A DNA stretch of 64,000 nt from CAYGVT01 sp964353355 (lineage in GTDB: Archaea; Thermoplasmatota; DTKX01; GCA-020343715): assembly GCA_964353355.1 (NCBI GenBank), contig CAYGVT010000148.1, positions 51,658 through 115,657 on the forward strand, in the 5' to 3' direction. Below, one piece after another: positions 47,969-55,472 of this stretch (its first letter is position 1; each line of letters begins with the position of its first letter). Both the position numbers and the translations under genes were made by a program. The notes under the pieces were generated by a model. The model saw only the letters and a list, made by a program, of their open reading frames with translations, did no database searches and was not told the DNA's origin.

Positions 47969-48385
47969 GTGGAGATAAAGGACATCATCAGGAAGCACGA
48001 GATCGAGACCATCGGGAAGGACGCGACCGTCGCCGATGCGCTCAACCGCATGATGGGGCGCGACATCGAGAGCATCATCGTCAAGCGCGCCGACATCAAC
48101 GACGCCTACGGCCTGGTCACCCGCAAGGACATCCTGTACAAGGTCATCGCCCAGGGCCTGGACCCGGCCCAGGTCAAGGTCACGGACATCATGATGTCCC
48201 CACTCGTGATACTCAACAACATCCACCTGGACGTGCGCCATGCGGCCAGGACCATGGCCAACACGCAGGTGTCCACGATCGTCGTCTTCGACAAGGGGGA
48301 CATCTACGGCTTCCTGTCCGGCGACGACATCCTCAACGCCGTCTCGAAGGGCCTCATCAGGAAGACCCTCGACAGGCAGGTCTGA
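47969..48385 (+). CDS. CBS-domain-pair protein
   Basis: 138 residues forming one Bateman module. CBS1 contains IGKDATVADALNRMMGRDIESIIV and YGLVTRKDILYKVIAQG. CBS2 contains VTDIMMSPLVILNN, DVRHAARTMANTQVSTIVVF and YGFLSGDDILNAV. Such modules bind adenosyl nucleotides and act as energy or SAM sensors; the target is unknown. GTG 47969 has GAGGAGGGAGG just upstream and is preferred to ATG 47888, because the TATA box lies between them. No effector domain is fused. It is convergent with the minus-strand hdr-linked operon. Confidence 0.9.
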   Translation: MEIKDIIRKHEIETIGKDATVADALNRMMGRDIESIIVKRADINDAYGLVTRKDILYKVIAQGLDPAQVKVTDIMMSPLVILNNIHLDVRHAARTMANTQVSTIVVFDKGDIYGFLSGDDILNAVSKGLIRKTLDRQV

Positions 48386-48451
48386 GCCTCCCTCGCGAAG
48401 GTCGGTCGCCCCCGCCCTGGGACGGGCATGCGGGCCTTCTCCGCCAGTGCC

Positions 48452-48781
48452 TCACCCTGTCGCCTCTCTCCGGAGCATGCGCGCCTCCAGGGCCTCGGCG
48501 ACGCGCTGCCGCGCCTCGTTGGGGATGAGCACGTCGTAGGGCGCGACCTCCGCATCGACGTCCTCCATGGTCTTGCCAGCGTCCATGAAGACGACGAAGT
48601 GGGAGCTCGTGCCGTGGACCTTGAAGATGGCCACGACGTCCTTGGGGTCGGACCCCCTCCGCTCGAGGGCCGCCTTGAACTCGACGAACGGCCGCAGCTC
48701 TGCCGTCACGCTGGCCGCCTCCGTGATGGTGACGAGCACCGCCTTGTGCCTCGACGCGGCGCTACCGGGTTGCCCTGGCAT
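48452..48781 (-). CDS. Small uncharacterised protein of the hdrC-hdrB operon
   Basis: 109 residues from ATG 48781, only 11 bp after the hdrB stop. It contains TITEAASVTAELRPFVEFKAALE, a central FKVHGTSSHFVVFMDAGKTMEDVDAEVAPYDVLIPNEARQRV and a helical basic end. It has no Cys and no TM helix. The predicted mixed alpha/beta fold with a hydrophobic VVFMD strand suggests a globular subunit or accessory. The longer open frame in this register overlaps hdrB and is not real. I do not recognise a family; tight linkage to hdrBC suggests a role with that complex (inference). Confidence 0.72.
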   Translation of the reverse strand: MPGQPGSAASRHKAVLVTITEAASVTAELRPFVEFKAALERRGSDPKDVVAIFKVHGTSSHFVVFMDAGKTMEDVDAEVAPYDVLIPNEARQRVAEALEARMLRREATG

Positions 48782-48792
48782 GCGACCACGGC

Positions 48793-49647
48793 CTAGAGCG
48801 CGACTTTGGTGTCGTGCATCTCGAACCCGAGCAGCTTCCTGTCCACGCCGAAGGCCATGCCGTAGAGCTGGCTCAGGTGGACGACGGGGTACTGCTTGGG
48901 TCGGGCCAGGTCCTTCTGGCCGCGGTCGTACTGGAGGTGGCAGAAGGGGCACACGTCCATGATCAAGTCGACCTTCACCTCGTCGAGGTAGTTGAGCTTC
49001 TCCGCGGTCATCTTGAGGGCCACGTCGGGCGTGTTGGCCCTCACCCCGCCGCCGGCCCCGCAGCACATCTGCTTCTGCCGGTGGTCGACGGACCTCGCCC
49101 CGATGGCCACCACGAGGTCGTCGAGGAGGCTGGGCGCCTCGGGGTTGTCGAGCGCGCGCACCGCGCTGGGCTTGAGGAAGTGGCAGCCGTAGTGGACGGC
49201 CACGTCGAGGTCCAGGGGCTTCTTGACCTTGGTCTTGATGGCCTCGACCCCGACCTCCTTGTGCAGCACCTCTGCGAAATGGCGCACGCGGGTCTTGCCC
49301 AGGTACTCCTTGGAGCCGACCTTGGCGAGCACCTTGTTGACCTCGGAGCGCCTGGCCTCGTCGTGGTTGAGGATGTGGGAGGCCTCGTCGAGCGAGCCGA
49401 AGCAGCCATTGCACACGACCATGATGTCGAGCCCCCTCTCCTGGGCGGCCACCAGGTTGTGGGCGGCGATGGTGAGCCAGGTCGTGGAGTGGAGGCTGCG
49501 CATGATGCCCGGCGCGGGGCAGCACGAGAACTCGTCGACGTCGACGAGCTCGACCCCGAGCTCCTTCATGATGGCCCTCGTGGCGCTCTCGATGCCTGCG
49601 TACCGCAGGGGCATCACGCAGCCCAGGAAGAACGCGTACTTGGGCAT
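48793..49647 (-). CDS. hdrB: Heterodisulfide reductase subunit B-like protein
   Basis: 284 residues with two CCG domains, the fold that holds the noncubane [4Fe-4S] clusters where disulfide is reduced. CCG1: FLGCVMP, EFSCCPAPGIM and VVCNGCFGSL. CCG2: VHYGCHFLKPS, QMCCGAGGGVRA and VCPFCHLQYD. All cluster cysteines expected for HdrB are present. It directly follows hdrC (stop and start adjacent) on the minus strand. With no linked hdrA on this strand it could share the HdrA encoded divergently 1.8 kb away (inference). The physiological disulfide is not known, as no methanogenesis gene is visible. Confidence 0.94.
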   Translation of the reverse strand: MPKYAFFLGCVMPLRYAGIESATRAIMKELGVELVDVDEFSCCPAPGIMRSLHSTTWLTIAAHNLVAAQERGLDIMVVCNGCFGSLDEASHILNHDEARRSEVNKVLAKVGSKEYLGKTRVRHFAEVLHKEVGVEAIKTKVKKPLDLDVAVHYGCHFLKPSAVRALDNPEAPSLLDDLVVAIGARSVDHRQKQMCCGAGGGVRANTPDVALKMTAEKLNYLDEVKVDLIMDVCPFCHLQYDRGQKDLARPKQYPVVHLSQLYGMAFGVDRKLLGFEMHDTKVAL

Positions 49648-50166
49648 CTACTTGCCCCCCTGTGCGATCAAGACGGTGAAGCCGGTCTCCTCGAATATCT
49701 TCAAGACGAGCGCCATGTTCTTCTTGTTCGAGAGGATGGTCGGCGGGGTGCCCTGGAGCCCTAGGCCCTCGCGCATCTTCATGTTCTCCTCCTTGAACGG
49801 CAGCATGTGGCCGGTCTTGGCGATGTTCGTGGCGATGCGCGCGTGCGCCTTTTGCATCTGCCCGCGCTCGACGGCCATGTTGCGCATGACCATCACGATG
49901 TCCGTTATCTCCACGCCGCGGGGGCACCGCTCCTGGCACGTGTAGCACGTGGTGCACATCCAAAGGTCCGGCGAGTTCAGCACCTTCTCGGGGATGCCGA
50001 GCTGGGCCCACCTGATGAGCTTGCGGATGCGGAAGGCAGTCTGCCTCCCAGAGGGGCAGCTCCCGGTGCATGTGCCGCACTGGAAGCATCTGAGGATGGT
50101 CTTTCCGCCGCGGTCGATGATCTCCTTGGGGAAGACGCCGTCTGGCCTGTACACGTTGTCTGGCAT
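49648..50166 (-). CDS. hdrC: Heterodisulfide reductase subunit C-like protein
   Basis: About 172 residues from ATG 50166. Two [4Fe-4S] ferredoxin motifs, CFQCGTCTGSCPSG and CTTCYTCQERCPRG, relay electrons from HdrA to HdrB. The C-terminal helical half is typical of HdrC. Starts at 50190 (GTG) and 50184 (ATG) are also in frame, but a TATA box (50206-50199) predicts transcription from about 50176. That leaves ATG 50166 as first usable start, with AGGCG ahead. It is first gene of the hdrC-hdrB-orf operon. Confidence 0.92.
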   Translation of the reverse strand: MPDNVYRPDGVFPKEIIDRGGKTILRCFQCGTCTGSCPSGRQTAFRIRKLIRWAQLGIPEKVLNSPDLWMCTTCYTCQERCPRGVEITDIVMVMRNMAVERGQMQKAHARIATNIAKTGHMLPFKEENMKMREGLGLQGTPPTILSNKKNMALVLKIFEETGFTVLIAQGGK

Positions 50167-50197
50167 TTGTTCGCCTGCGCCCATGAGCACGGCCTGG

Positions 50198-50209
50198 ATA
50201 TATAATGGT
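50198..50209 (-). promoter_or_regulatory. TATA box of the hdrC-hdrB operon
   Basis: The minus strand reads CCATTATATATC, a near-consensus TATA box about 35 bp from ATG 50166. Confidence 0.7.
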
Positions 50210-50383
50210 TGCTAGATTCGGCATCTGGTTTTGTTAAAGATGGCAAATCAGCCCCTCTCCAGCATCCCGGCGGGGTCAAGGGCGCGCGCATCCGGGCCGG
50301 TCCGCCCACCTGCCCGACCACTGGTGGGGGGGGGCGAGACGGCCCTCGGCCGCAGGTCGGGCGCGGCCGCGTGCGATGGCCTC

Positions 50384-51202
50384 TCACGGGGCCCTCGAGA
50401 GCTCCTTGAGCAGCCCCGAGACCTTGCTCTCGGATTCCTCGTGGACCAGTGCGAGCAGGGTGCAAGGGGCGACGGGCTTGCTCGTTATCCCCCGCCACCG
50501 TCCCTCCCTGCGCAGCACGAGGCTCTCGTTGATGAAGAAGGACAAGTCGCTGTCAAGGAGGCTCTCGATGTCCGAGACGAACCTCACGATGGAGAAGGGC
50601 CTGCCCGTCGCCTTAAGGTACTCGAAGCCCAGCCTCTGGGGCCCGTAGCGGTACTGGGCGAACTCCTCGCCCCCGCGGTCGAACATCAAAAGGGTGTCAA
50701 CGCCGACCTGTGCCACGCGGTGGTCGCGGAGCGTGTCGTAGGCGAACTGGGGGTCGTCCAGGAGCAGCAGGTCGACCTGGCCAGCGGTGAAGAGCCGCAC
50801 GTTGGTCTCGTCGTCGCCCACGAGCACGGACACGCGCCGCCGCTCGCGCTCGATCCTCGAGAGCGCGCGGTGCACGCGGTGCTCCGACACGGGCGTGGCA
50901 GCGACCACGGTGCTCGTCGGCGCGGCCCCGCGGTTGACGTACTCGGCATATGCGTTGACCAGCTCGCGGCCCAGAGGCGTCAGGCGCGTGCCACGGTTGC
51001 CCGCCACCACGAGGGGCTCGCCCACCTTCGCCTCCGCGGACGCGATGCGCCTGTGCAGGACCGGTACCGACACACCGAGGCCCCTCGCGGCGTCCAGCTG
51101 CTTGCCGGTGCCGGCGACCCCCTCGAGCGCGCGCAGCTCCCTCTCGGTCACCCGTCCGCCCTCGAACTCGAAGGTCACGCACGGACGCGCCTTGAGCCGC
51201 AC
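50384..51202 (-). CDS. LysR/ModE-like one-component regulator
   Basis: About 272 residues. The N-terminal winged helix-turn-helix contains TERELRALEGVAGTGKQLDAARGLGVSVPVLHRRIASAE and the wing LVVAGNRGTRLTPLGRELV. The C-terminal half resembles a periplasmic-binding-type ligand domain (VSVLVGDDETNVRLFTAGQVDLLLLDDPQF). The frame is open to 51298, but TATA (GAAAAATACC, 51233-51224) predicts transcription at about 51203, so GTG 51202 gives a leaderless mRNA. It lies between the two hdr operons. By analogy with LysR regulators it may respond to a small molecule and control one or both (inference). Confidence 0.82.
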   Translation of the reverse strand: MRLKARPCVTFEFEGGRVTERELRALEGVAGTGKQLDAARGLGVSVPVLHRRIASAEAKVGEPLVVAGNRGTRLTPLGRELVNAYAEYVNRGAAPTSTVVAATPVSEHRVHRALSRIERERRRVSVLVGDDETNVRLFTAGQVDLLLLDDPQFAYDTLRDHRVAQVGVDTLLMFDRGGEEFAQYRYGPQRLGFEYLKATGRPFSIVRFVSDIESLLDSDLSFFINESLVLRREGRWRGITSKPVAPCTLLALVHEESESKVSGLLKELSRAP

Positions 51203-51223
51203 GGGCAAGTCTATGACCGCAGG

Positions 51224-51233
51224 GGTATTTTTC
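51224..51233 (-). promoter_or_regulatory. TATA box of the LysR/ModE-like regulator
   Basis: The minus strand reads GAAAAATACC about 26 nt before GTG 51202. No SD is present, so the transcript is predicted to be leaderless. Confidence 0.5.
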
Positions 51234-51363
51234 GGTTTGCCCCCCCGCCGACCCGTCCCGACCCCGGGAGCGACCGGGTTCATTCTTTGTTTTGACAATA
51301 ACGGTAAAGCAGGGAAATGAAATCGATGCCAGTATTTCGGGAAGAAGGTGACGAAAATGCGAT

Positions 51364-51373
51364 ATCATTATAT
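51364..51373 (+). promoter_or_regulatory. TATA box of the large hdr operon
   Basis: ATCATTATATG lies in the divergent gap with the regulator and is centred 56 bp before TTG 51425. It falls inside an upstream extension of the hdrA open frame (to 51317), arguing for the downstream start. Confidence 0.6.
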
Positions 51374-51424
51374 GTCAGCGCCGATGTACCCAAGTCGGTG
51401 GTCAGCACCAGGCAGGTGTCCATT

Positions 51425-53407
51425 TTGGCCAAGATACGCATCGGTGTCTACGTCTGCCACTGCGGGTCGAACATCGGCGGGGTCGTCGATTCCAAGGCCG
51501 TGGCGGAGTACGCGAAGGACCTGAAGGACGTCGTCGTGGCGCGGGACAACAAGTACACCTGCTCGGACCGCGGCCAAGAGGAGATACGGCAGGACATCAA
51601 GGAGCACAAGCTCAACCGCGTCGTCATCGCCTCCTGCTCCCCCAATCTGCACGAGCGGACCTTCCGTAGGACCGTGGCCGAAGGCGGCCTGAACCCCTAC
51701 CTGTTCCAGATGGTCAACATCCGCGAGCAGGTGTCCTGGGTCCACGCCGACAACAAGGAGGCCGCGACCGGGAAGGCCAAGGACCTCGTGAGGATGGGGG
51801 TGGCCAAGGCGCGCCTCCTCGAGCCCCTCCAGGAGCGCCGCGTGCAGGTCGAGAAGTCCGTGCTGGTCATCGGAGGCGGGATCGCGGGCATCGAGGCCGC
51901 ATTGCAGCTCGCCGCCCTCGGCGTCAGGACGCACCTGGTCGAGCGCACCCCCAGCATCGGCGGTCGCATGGCCCAGCTCGACAAGACCTTCCCCACCACC
52001 GATTGCGCGATATGCATCCTCGCGCCCAAGATGGTGGAGGTCGGGACGAGCCCCAACATCACGCTCCACACCTACACCGAGGTGGAGAACATCACGGGCT
52101 ACGTGGGCAGCTTCGACGTGACGCTGCGCAAGAAGGCGCGCCACATCAACATGGACCGGTGCATCGGCTGCGGCGCCTGCTCCGAGGTGTGCCCGGTCAA
52201 GGTCCCGAGCGAGTTCGACATGGGCATCGGCACGCGCAAGGCCGCCTACATCCCGTTCCCCCAGGCCGTCCCGCTCAAGTACACCATCGACGAGGCCAAC
52301 TGCCTCTACTTCAAGACCGGCAAGTGCAAGCTGTGCGTCAAGGCGTGCCCCACCGACGCAATCGAGCACGACACCACCGACGAGCTGGAGGACCTCCGCG
52401 CCGGCGCCATCATCGTGGCGACCGGCTTCGATCCCTACGCCCCCAAGGTGCGCGACTACTTCGGCTACCGCGAGTTCGCCAACGTCATGACGGCCATGGA
52501 GTTCGAGCGGATGGTCAACGCCTCGGGCCCCACGAAGGGCCACATCGTCCGGCCCTCGGACGGGAAGACCCCCAGGCGCATCGCGTTCATCCAGTGCGTC
52601 GGCTCGCGCAACAAGAAGATCGGCAACGAGTACTGCTCCAACGTCTGCTGCATGTACACCATGAAGAACGCGCAGATCATCAAGGAGCACGAGCCCGACA
52701 CGGACGTGTCGGTCTACTACATCGACATCCGCGCCCACGGGAAGGGCTTCGAGGAGTACTACCACCGGCTCCGCGAGCGCTACCAGATCGAGTACATCCG
52801 CGGCCGTCCCGCGAAGATCTGGCAGGACCCCCAGACGCTCAACTTGAAGATCCGCGCGGAGGAGACGCTGCTCAACCAGATCACCGAGCGCGAGTTCGAC
52901 TTGATAGTGCTCTCCGTCGGGCTGGTCCCCACCGCGGGGACCGACCGCATCGCCAGCATGCTGAACCTGTCCAAGAGCACCGACGGTTTCCTGCAGGAGT
53001 CCCACCCCAAGCTCCGGCCCGTCGAGACCACGACCGAGGGCGTCTACATCTGCGGTTGCGCGCAGGCGCCCAAGGACATCCCGTCCACCGTCGCCCAGGC
53101 GCGGGCGGCCGCCGCGACCGCCGCGGTGCCCATCCTCAGGGGCGAGTTCGTCATAGAGCCGATGGTCGCCCACGTGGGCGAGGACCTGTGCAAGGGATGC
53201 GGCCTCTGCGTCGAGATGTGCCCCTACGGCGCCCCGCGGCTCGTCAAGGGCGCGGTCGGCCAGAGGGCCGAGATACTCGAGGCGCTGTGCAGGGGCTGCG
53301 GCGTGTGCGTCGCGGCCTGCCCCTACCACGCCATCTCGGCGGAGCAGTTCTCGGACGAGCAGCTCGAGTCGGAGCTCATGGCCGCGCTCAAGGCGGAGGT
53401 GAGGTGA
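51425..53407 (+). CDS. hdrA: Heterodisulfide reductase subunit A, canonical form
   Basis: About 660 residues, the usual HdrA length. Order: N-terminal Cys domain (IGVYVCHCGSNIGG, CSPNLHERTF); FAD fold (VLVIGGGIAGIEAALQLAALG, about 144-164) with GGRMAQLDKTFPTTDCAICILAPKM; an inserted ferredoxin (CIGCGACSEVCPVK and CKLCVKACPTD, about 245-310); and two C-terminal [4Fe-4S] motifs (CKGCGLCVEMCPYG and CRGCGVCVAACPYH). HdrA is the flavin-bifurcating hub that connects MvhD-type donors to HdrBC. TTG 51425 has AGGTG six bases upstream; GTG 51416 and 51398 are alternatives. It is first gene of a nine-gene or longer plus-strand operon. Confidence 0.96.
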   Translation: MAKIRIGVYVCHCGSNIGGVVDSKAVAEYAKDLKDVVVARDNKYTCSDRGQEEIRQDIKEHKLNRVVIASCSPNLHERTFRRTVAEGGLNPYLFQMVNIREQVSWVHADNKEAATGKAKDLVRMGVAKARLLEPLQERRVQVEKSVLVIGGGIAGIEAALQLAALGVRTHLVERTPSIGGRMAQLDKTFPTTDCAICILAPKMVEVGTSPNITLHTYTEVENITGYVGSFDVTLRKKARHINMDRCIGCGACSEVCPVKVPSEFDMGIGTRKAAYIPFPQAVPLKYTIDEANCLYFKTGKCKLCVKACPTDAIEHDTTDELEDLRAGAIIVATGFDPYAPKVRDYFGYREFANVMTAMEFERMVNASGPTKGHIVRPSDGKTPRRIAFIQCVGSRNKKIGNEYCSNVCCMYTMKNAQIIKEHEPDTDVSVYYIDIRAHGKGFEEYYHRLRERYQIEYIRGRPAKIWQDPQTLNLKIRAEETLLNQITEREFDLIVLSVGLVPTAGTDRIASMLNLSKSTDGFLQESHPKLRPVETTTEGVYICGCAQAPKDIPSTVAQARAAAATAAVPILRGEFVIEPMVAHVGEDLCKGCGLCVEMCPYGAPRLVKGAVGQRAEILEALCRGCGVCVAACPYHAISAEQFSDEQLESELMAALKAEVR

Positions 53408-53408
53408 G

Positions 53409-54017
53409 ATGTCAGGCGAGACCGAGGAGACCTTCATCGGCGGGCTCAAGACGCTGGTCGTCGAGGAGAAGGTCGTCCTCGACAAGGAGTACGACCCCGA
53501 GTTCGTGGCCGAGATAGTCAAGTACGGCGGCCGCGACGTGAAGACGTGCCACCAGTGCGGCAACTGCACCGGCGTGTGCCCCTACAGCCTCAAGACGCTC
53601 TACAAGACCCGCAACATCATCAAGATGTGCCAGCTCGGATTGAAGAGCCTTGTGCTGCAGACGCCCTGGCTGTGCGCCACCTGCTACAGGTGCTACGAGC
53701 ACTGCCCCGAGGACATCAACGCGGCCGAGGTCATGATAGCGCTGCGGCACATCGCCGTTCGCGACGGGTTCATCCCCGACTTCATCAAGCGCGTCACCGT
53801 CAACGTGCAGCACTACGGGCAGAGCGTCGCGCCCGCCCGCGAGGTCGAGGTGCTGCGCGTCCAGCTGGAGCTCGGCCCCCTGAGCTACGCCAAGCCCAGG
53901 TACGCCAAGACCATCAACGAGGTCCAGTACATCATCAGGGCCATGGGCTACGACAAGCTGGTGCACGTCGTGGACGAGAAGCCCAAGGAGAAGGCCGCCG
54001 AGAAGGGGGGGGTGTGA
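53409..54017 (+). CDS. hdrC: Heterodisulfide reductase subunit C
   Basis: 202 residues from ATG 53409, one base after the hdrA stop, with AGGTG overlapping it. Ferredoxin motifs CHQCGNCTGVCPYS and CATCYRCYEHCPED (about residues 46-100) hold two [4Fe-4S] clusters. The helical C-terminus (VNVQHYGQSVAPAREVEVLR) and Lys/Glu-rich end are longer than in the minus-strand HdrC. It passes electrons between HdrA and HdrB. Confidence 0.95.
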   Translation: MSGETEETFIGGLKTLVVEEKVVLDKEYDPEFVAEIVKYGGRDVKTCHQCGNCTGVCPYSLKTLYKTRNIIKMCQLGLKSLVLQTPWLCATCYRCYEHCPEDINAAEVMIALRHIAVRDGFIPDFIKRVTVNVQHYGQSVAPAREVEVLRVQLELGPLSYAKPRYAKTINEVQYIIRAMGYDKLVHVVDEKPKEKAAEKGGV

Positions 54018-54018
54018 C

Positions 54019-54942
54019 ATGGCGTACGGCCTCTTCCTCGGATGCCTCATCCCCAACCGCTACCCCGGCGTGGAGTGGTCGACGCGCTACATCATGGGCA
54101 AGAACCAGCTCAACGTCCCGCTGGTGGACGTGGAGGAGTTCGCGTGCTGCCCCGTGCCGGGCATCTTCTACTCCGCGGACAAGGACACCTGGCTCGCGCT
54201 CGCCGCCCGCAACCTGGTCGTGGCCCAGGACATGGGCGTCGAGGTGCTGACGCTCTGCAACGGATGCTACATGTCGCTGCACAAGGCCGCGGAGACGCTG
54301 CAGGACAGCAAGAAGCGGTCCGAGGTCAACAGGGTGCTCCGCGGCGTGGGCAAGCGGTACACCGGCGAGGAGCTCCCCGGCGACGGGCGCGTCAAGCAGT
54401 ACCGCCCGGTCCAGGTCAAGCACCTCGTCGAGGTGCTGGCCAACGACGTCGGCCTGGAGAGGATAGCGGAGCGGGTCACAGTCCCGCTCACGGACTTCCA
54501 CGTGGCCGTGCACTACGGCTGCCACTACCTCCGGCCCTCCACCACGCACACCATCGAGAACCCCAACAGGCCCCACCTCGTCGACGACATCGTGCGCGCC
54601 TGCGGCGCGACATCGGTCGAGTACGATGAGAAGCTCGCGTGCTGCGGCGCGGGCGGCGGCGTCAGGTCCCACGTCAAGGAGCTGGCCGACGCCCTGACGG
54701 CCGACAAGATGAAGAGCATCCAGGCGGCGGGCGCGGACGTCATCGTGACGGCCTGCCCCTTCTGCCTGCTCCAGTTCGACACGGCGCAGCTGACGCTCCC
54801 GGGCATCAACACTCCCGTGGTGCACGTCTCCAACCTGCTCGCGCTCGCGATGGGCGCGGACCCGCTGTTCCTCGGGTTCGACCTGCACAACGTGTCGGTG
54901 AACCCCATCCTCCGTAAGCTCCGCAGGAGGGCGACCGCATGA
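54019..54942 (+). CDS. hdrB: Heterodisulfide reductase subunit B
   Basis: 307 residues from ATG 54019 (SD GGGGGGTG). Both CCG domains are complete: FLGCLIPNRYPG, FACCPVPGIFY and TLCNGCYMSL, then VHYGCHYLRPS, LACCGAGGGVRS and TACPFCLLQFD. It is the catalytic disulfide-reducing subunit with the preceding hdrA and hdrC. A roughly 20-residue insertion rich in Gly/Glu/Pro (YTGEELPGDGRVKQYRPVQ) separates the two halves and is absent from the minus-strand paralogue. It overlaps the next gene by 4 bp (ATGA). Confidence 0.95.
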   Translation: MAYGLFLGCLIPNRYPGVEWSTRYIMGKNQLNVPLVDVEEFACCPVPGIFYSADKDTWLALAARNLVVAQDMGVEVLTLCNGCYMSLHKAAETLQDSKKRSEVNRVLRGVGKRYTGEELPGDGRVKQYRPVQVKHLVEVLANDVGLERIAERVTVPLTDFHVAVHYGCHYLRPSTTHTIENPNRPHLVDDIVRACGATSVEYDEKLACCGAGGGVRSHVKELADALTADKMKSIQAAGADVIVTACPFCLLQFDTAQLTLPGINTPVVHVSNLLALAMGADPLFLGFDLHNVSVNPILRKLRRRATA

Positions 54943-55472
54943 CCGACCTCGACAACGGGACCTACACTGACGACGGGGTTGCAGAGGCCGAGGGCGGGTC
55001 GACCGATGGCGGCGGCGCAGAGGCCGCCCCGACCGCCGGGCGCGCCGAGTTCGAGCCGCTCGTCATCGCCTTCGCGTGCAACTGGTGCTCCTACTCCGGG
55101 GCCGACCTCGCCGGCACCTCGCGGTTCCAGTACCCGCCGAACATGCGCATCGTCCGCGTGATGTGCTCCGGCAGGGTCGACCCGAGCCTGATAGTCAAGG
55201 CCTTCCGCAGCGGCGCGGACGGCGTGCTCGTCACGGGCTGCCATCCCCAGGACTGCCACTACCAGAACGGCAACGAGAAGACGCAAGCCCGCGTCGCGTT
55301 CCTGAGGCGGTTCCTGCCCCAGGTGGGCATCGACGCACGGAGGCTCAGGCTGGAGTGGATCGCGGGCTCGGAGGGCGAGCGGTTCGCCCACGTCGCGGGC
55401 GAGTTCATCTCGACCGTCCGCTCGCTCGGCCCGAACCCCATGACGACGGACGACGCCCCGGAGGTGAGGTAG
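54939..55472 (+). CDS. mvhD: MvhD-like electron-transfer subunit
   Basis: 177 residues. After an acidic Gly-rich N-terminal extension of about 45 residues comes the MvhD/FlpD [2Fe-2S] domain: FACNWCSYSGADLAG, RVMCSGRVDPSL, and GCHPQDCHYQNGN, with all conserved Cys. In hydrogenase- or formate-linked Hdr complexes this subunit joins the electron donor to HdrA. No donor gene (mvhAG, fdhAB) is visible here. ATG 54939 overlaps the hdrB stop. Confidence 0.94.
   Translation: MTDLDNGTYTDDGVAEAEGGSTDGGGAEAAPTAGRAEFEPLVIAFACNWCSYSGADLAGTSRFQYPPNMRIVRVMCSGRVDPSLIVKAFRSGADGVLVTGCHPQDCHYQNGNEKTQARVAFLRRFLPQVGIDARRLRLEWIAGSEGERFAHVAGEFISTVRSLGPNPMTTDDAPEVR

Noticed and set aside
48452..50224. 590-residue ORF spanning hdrB and hdrC
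   Set aside because: Only its last 109 residues are a real protein; the rest is an alternate frame of the two Hdr genes.
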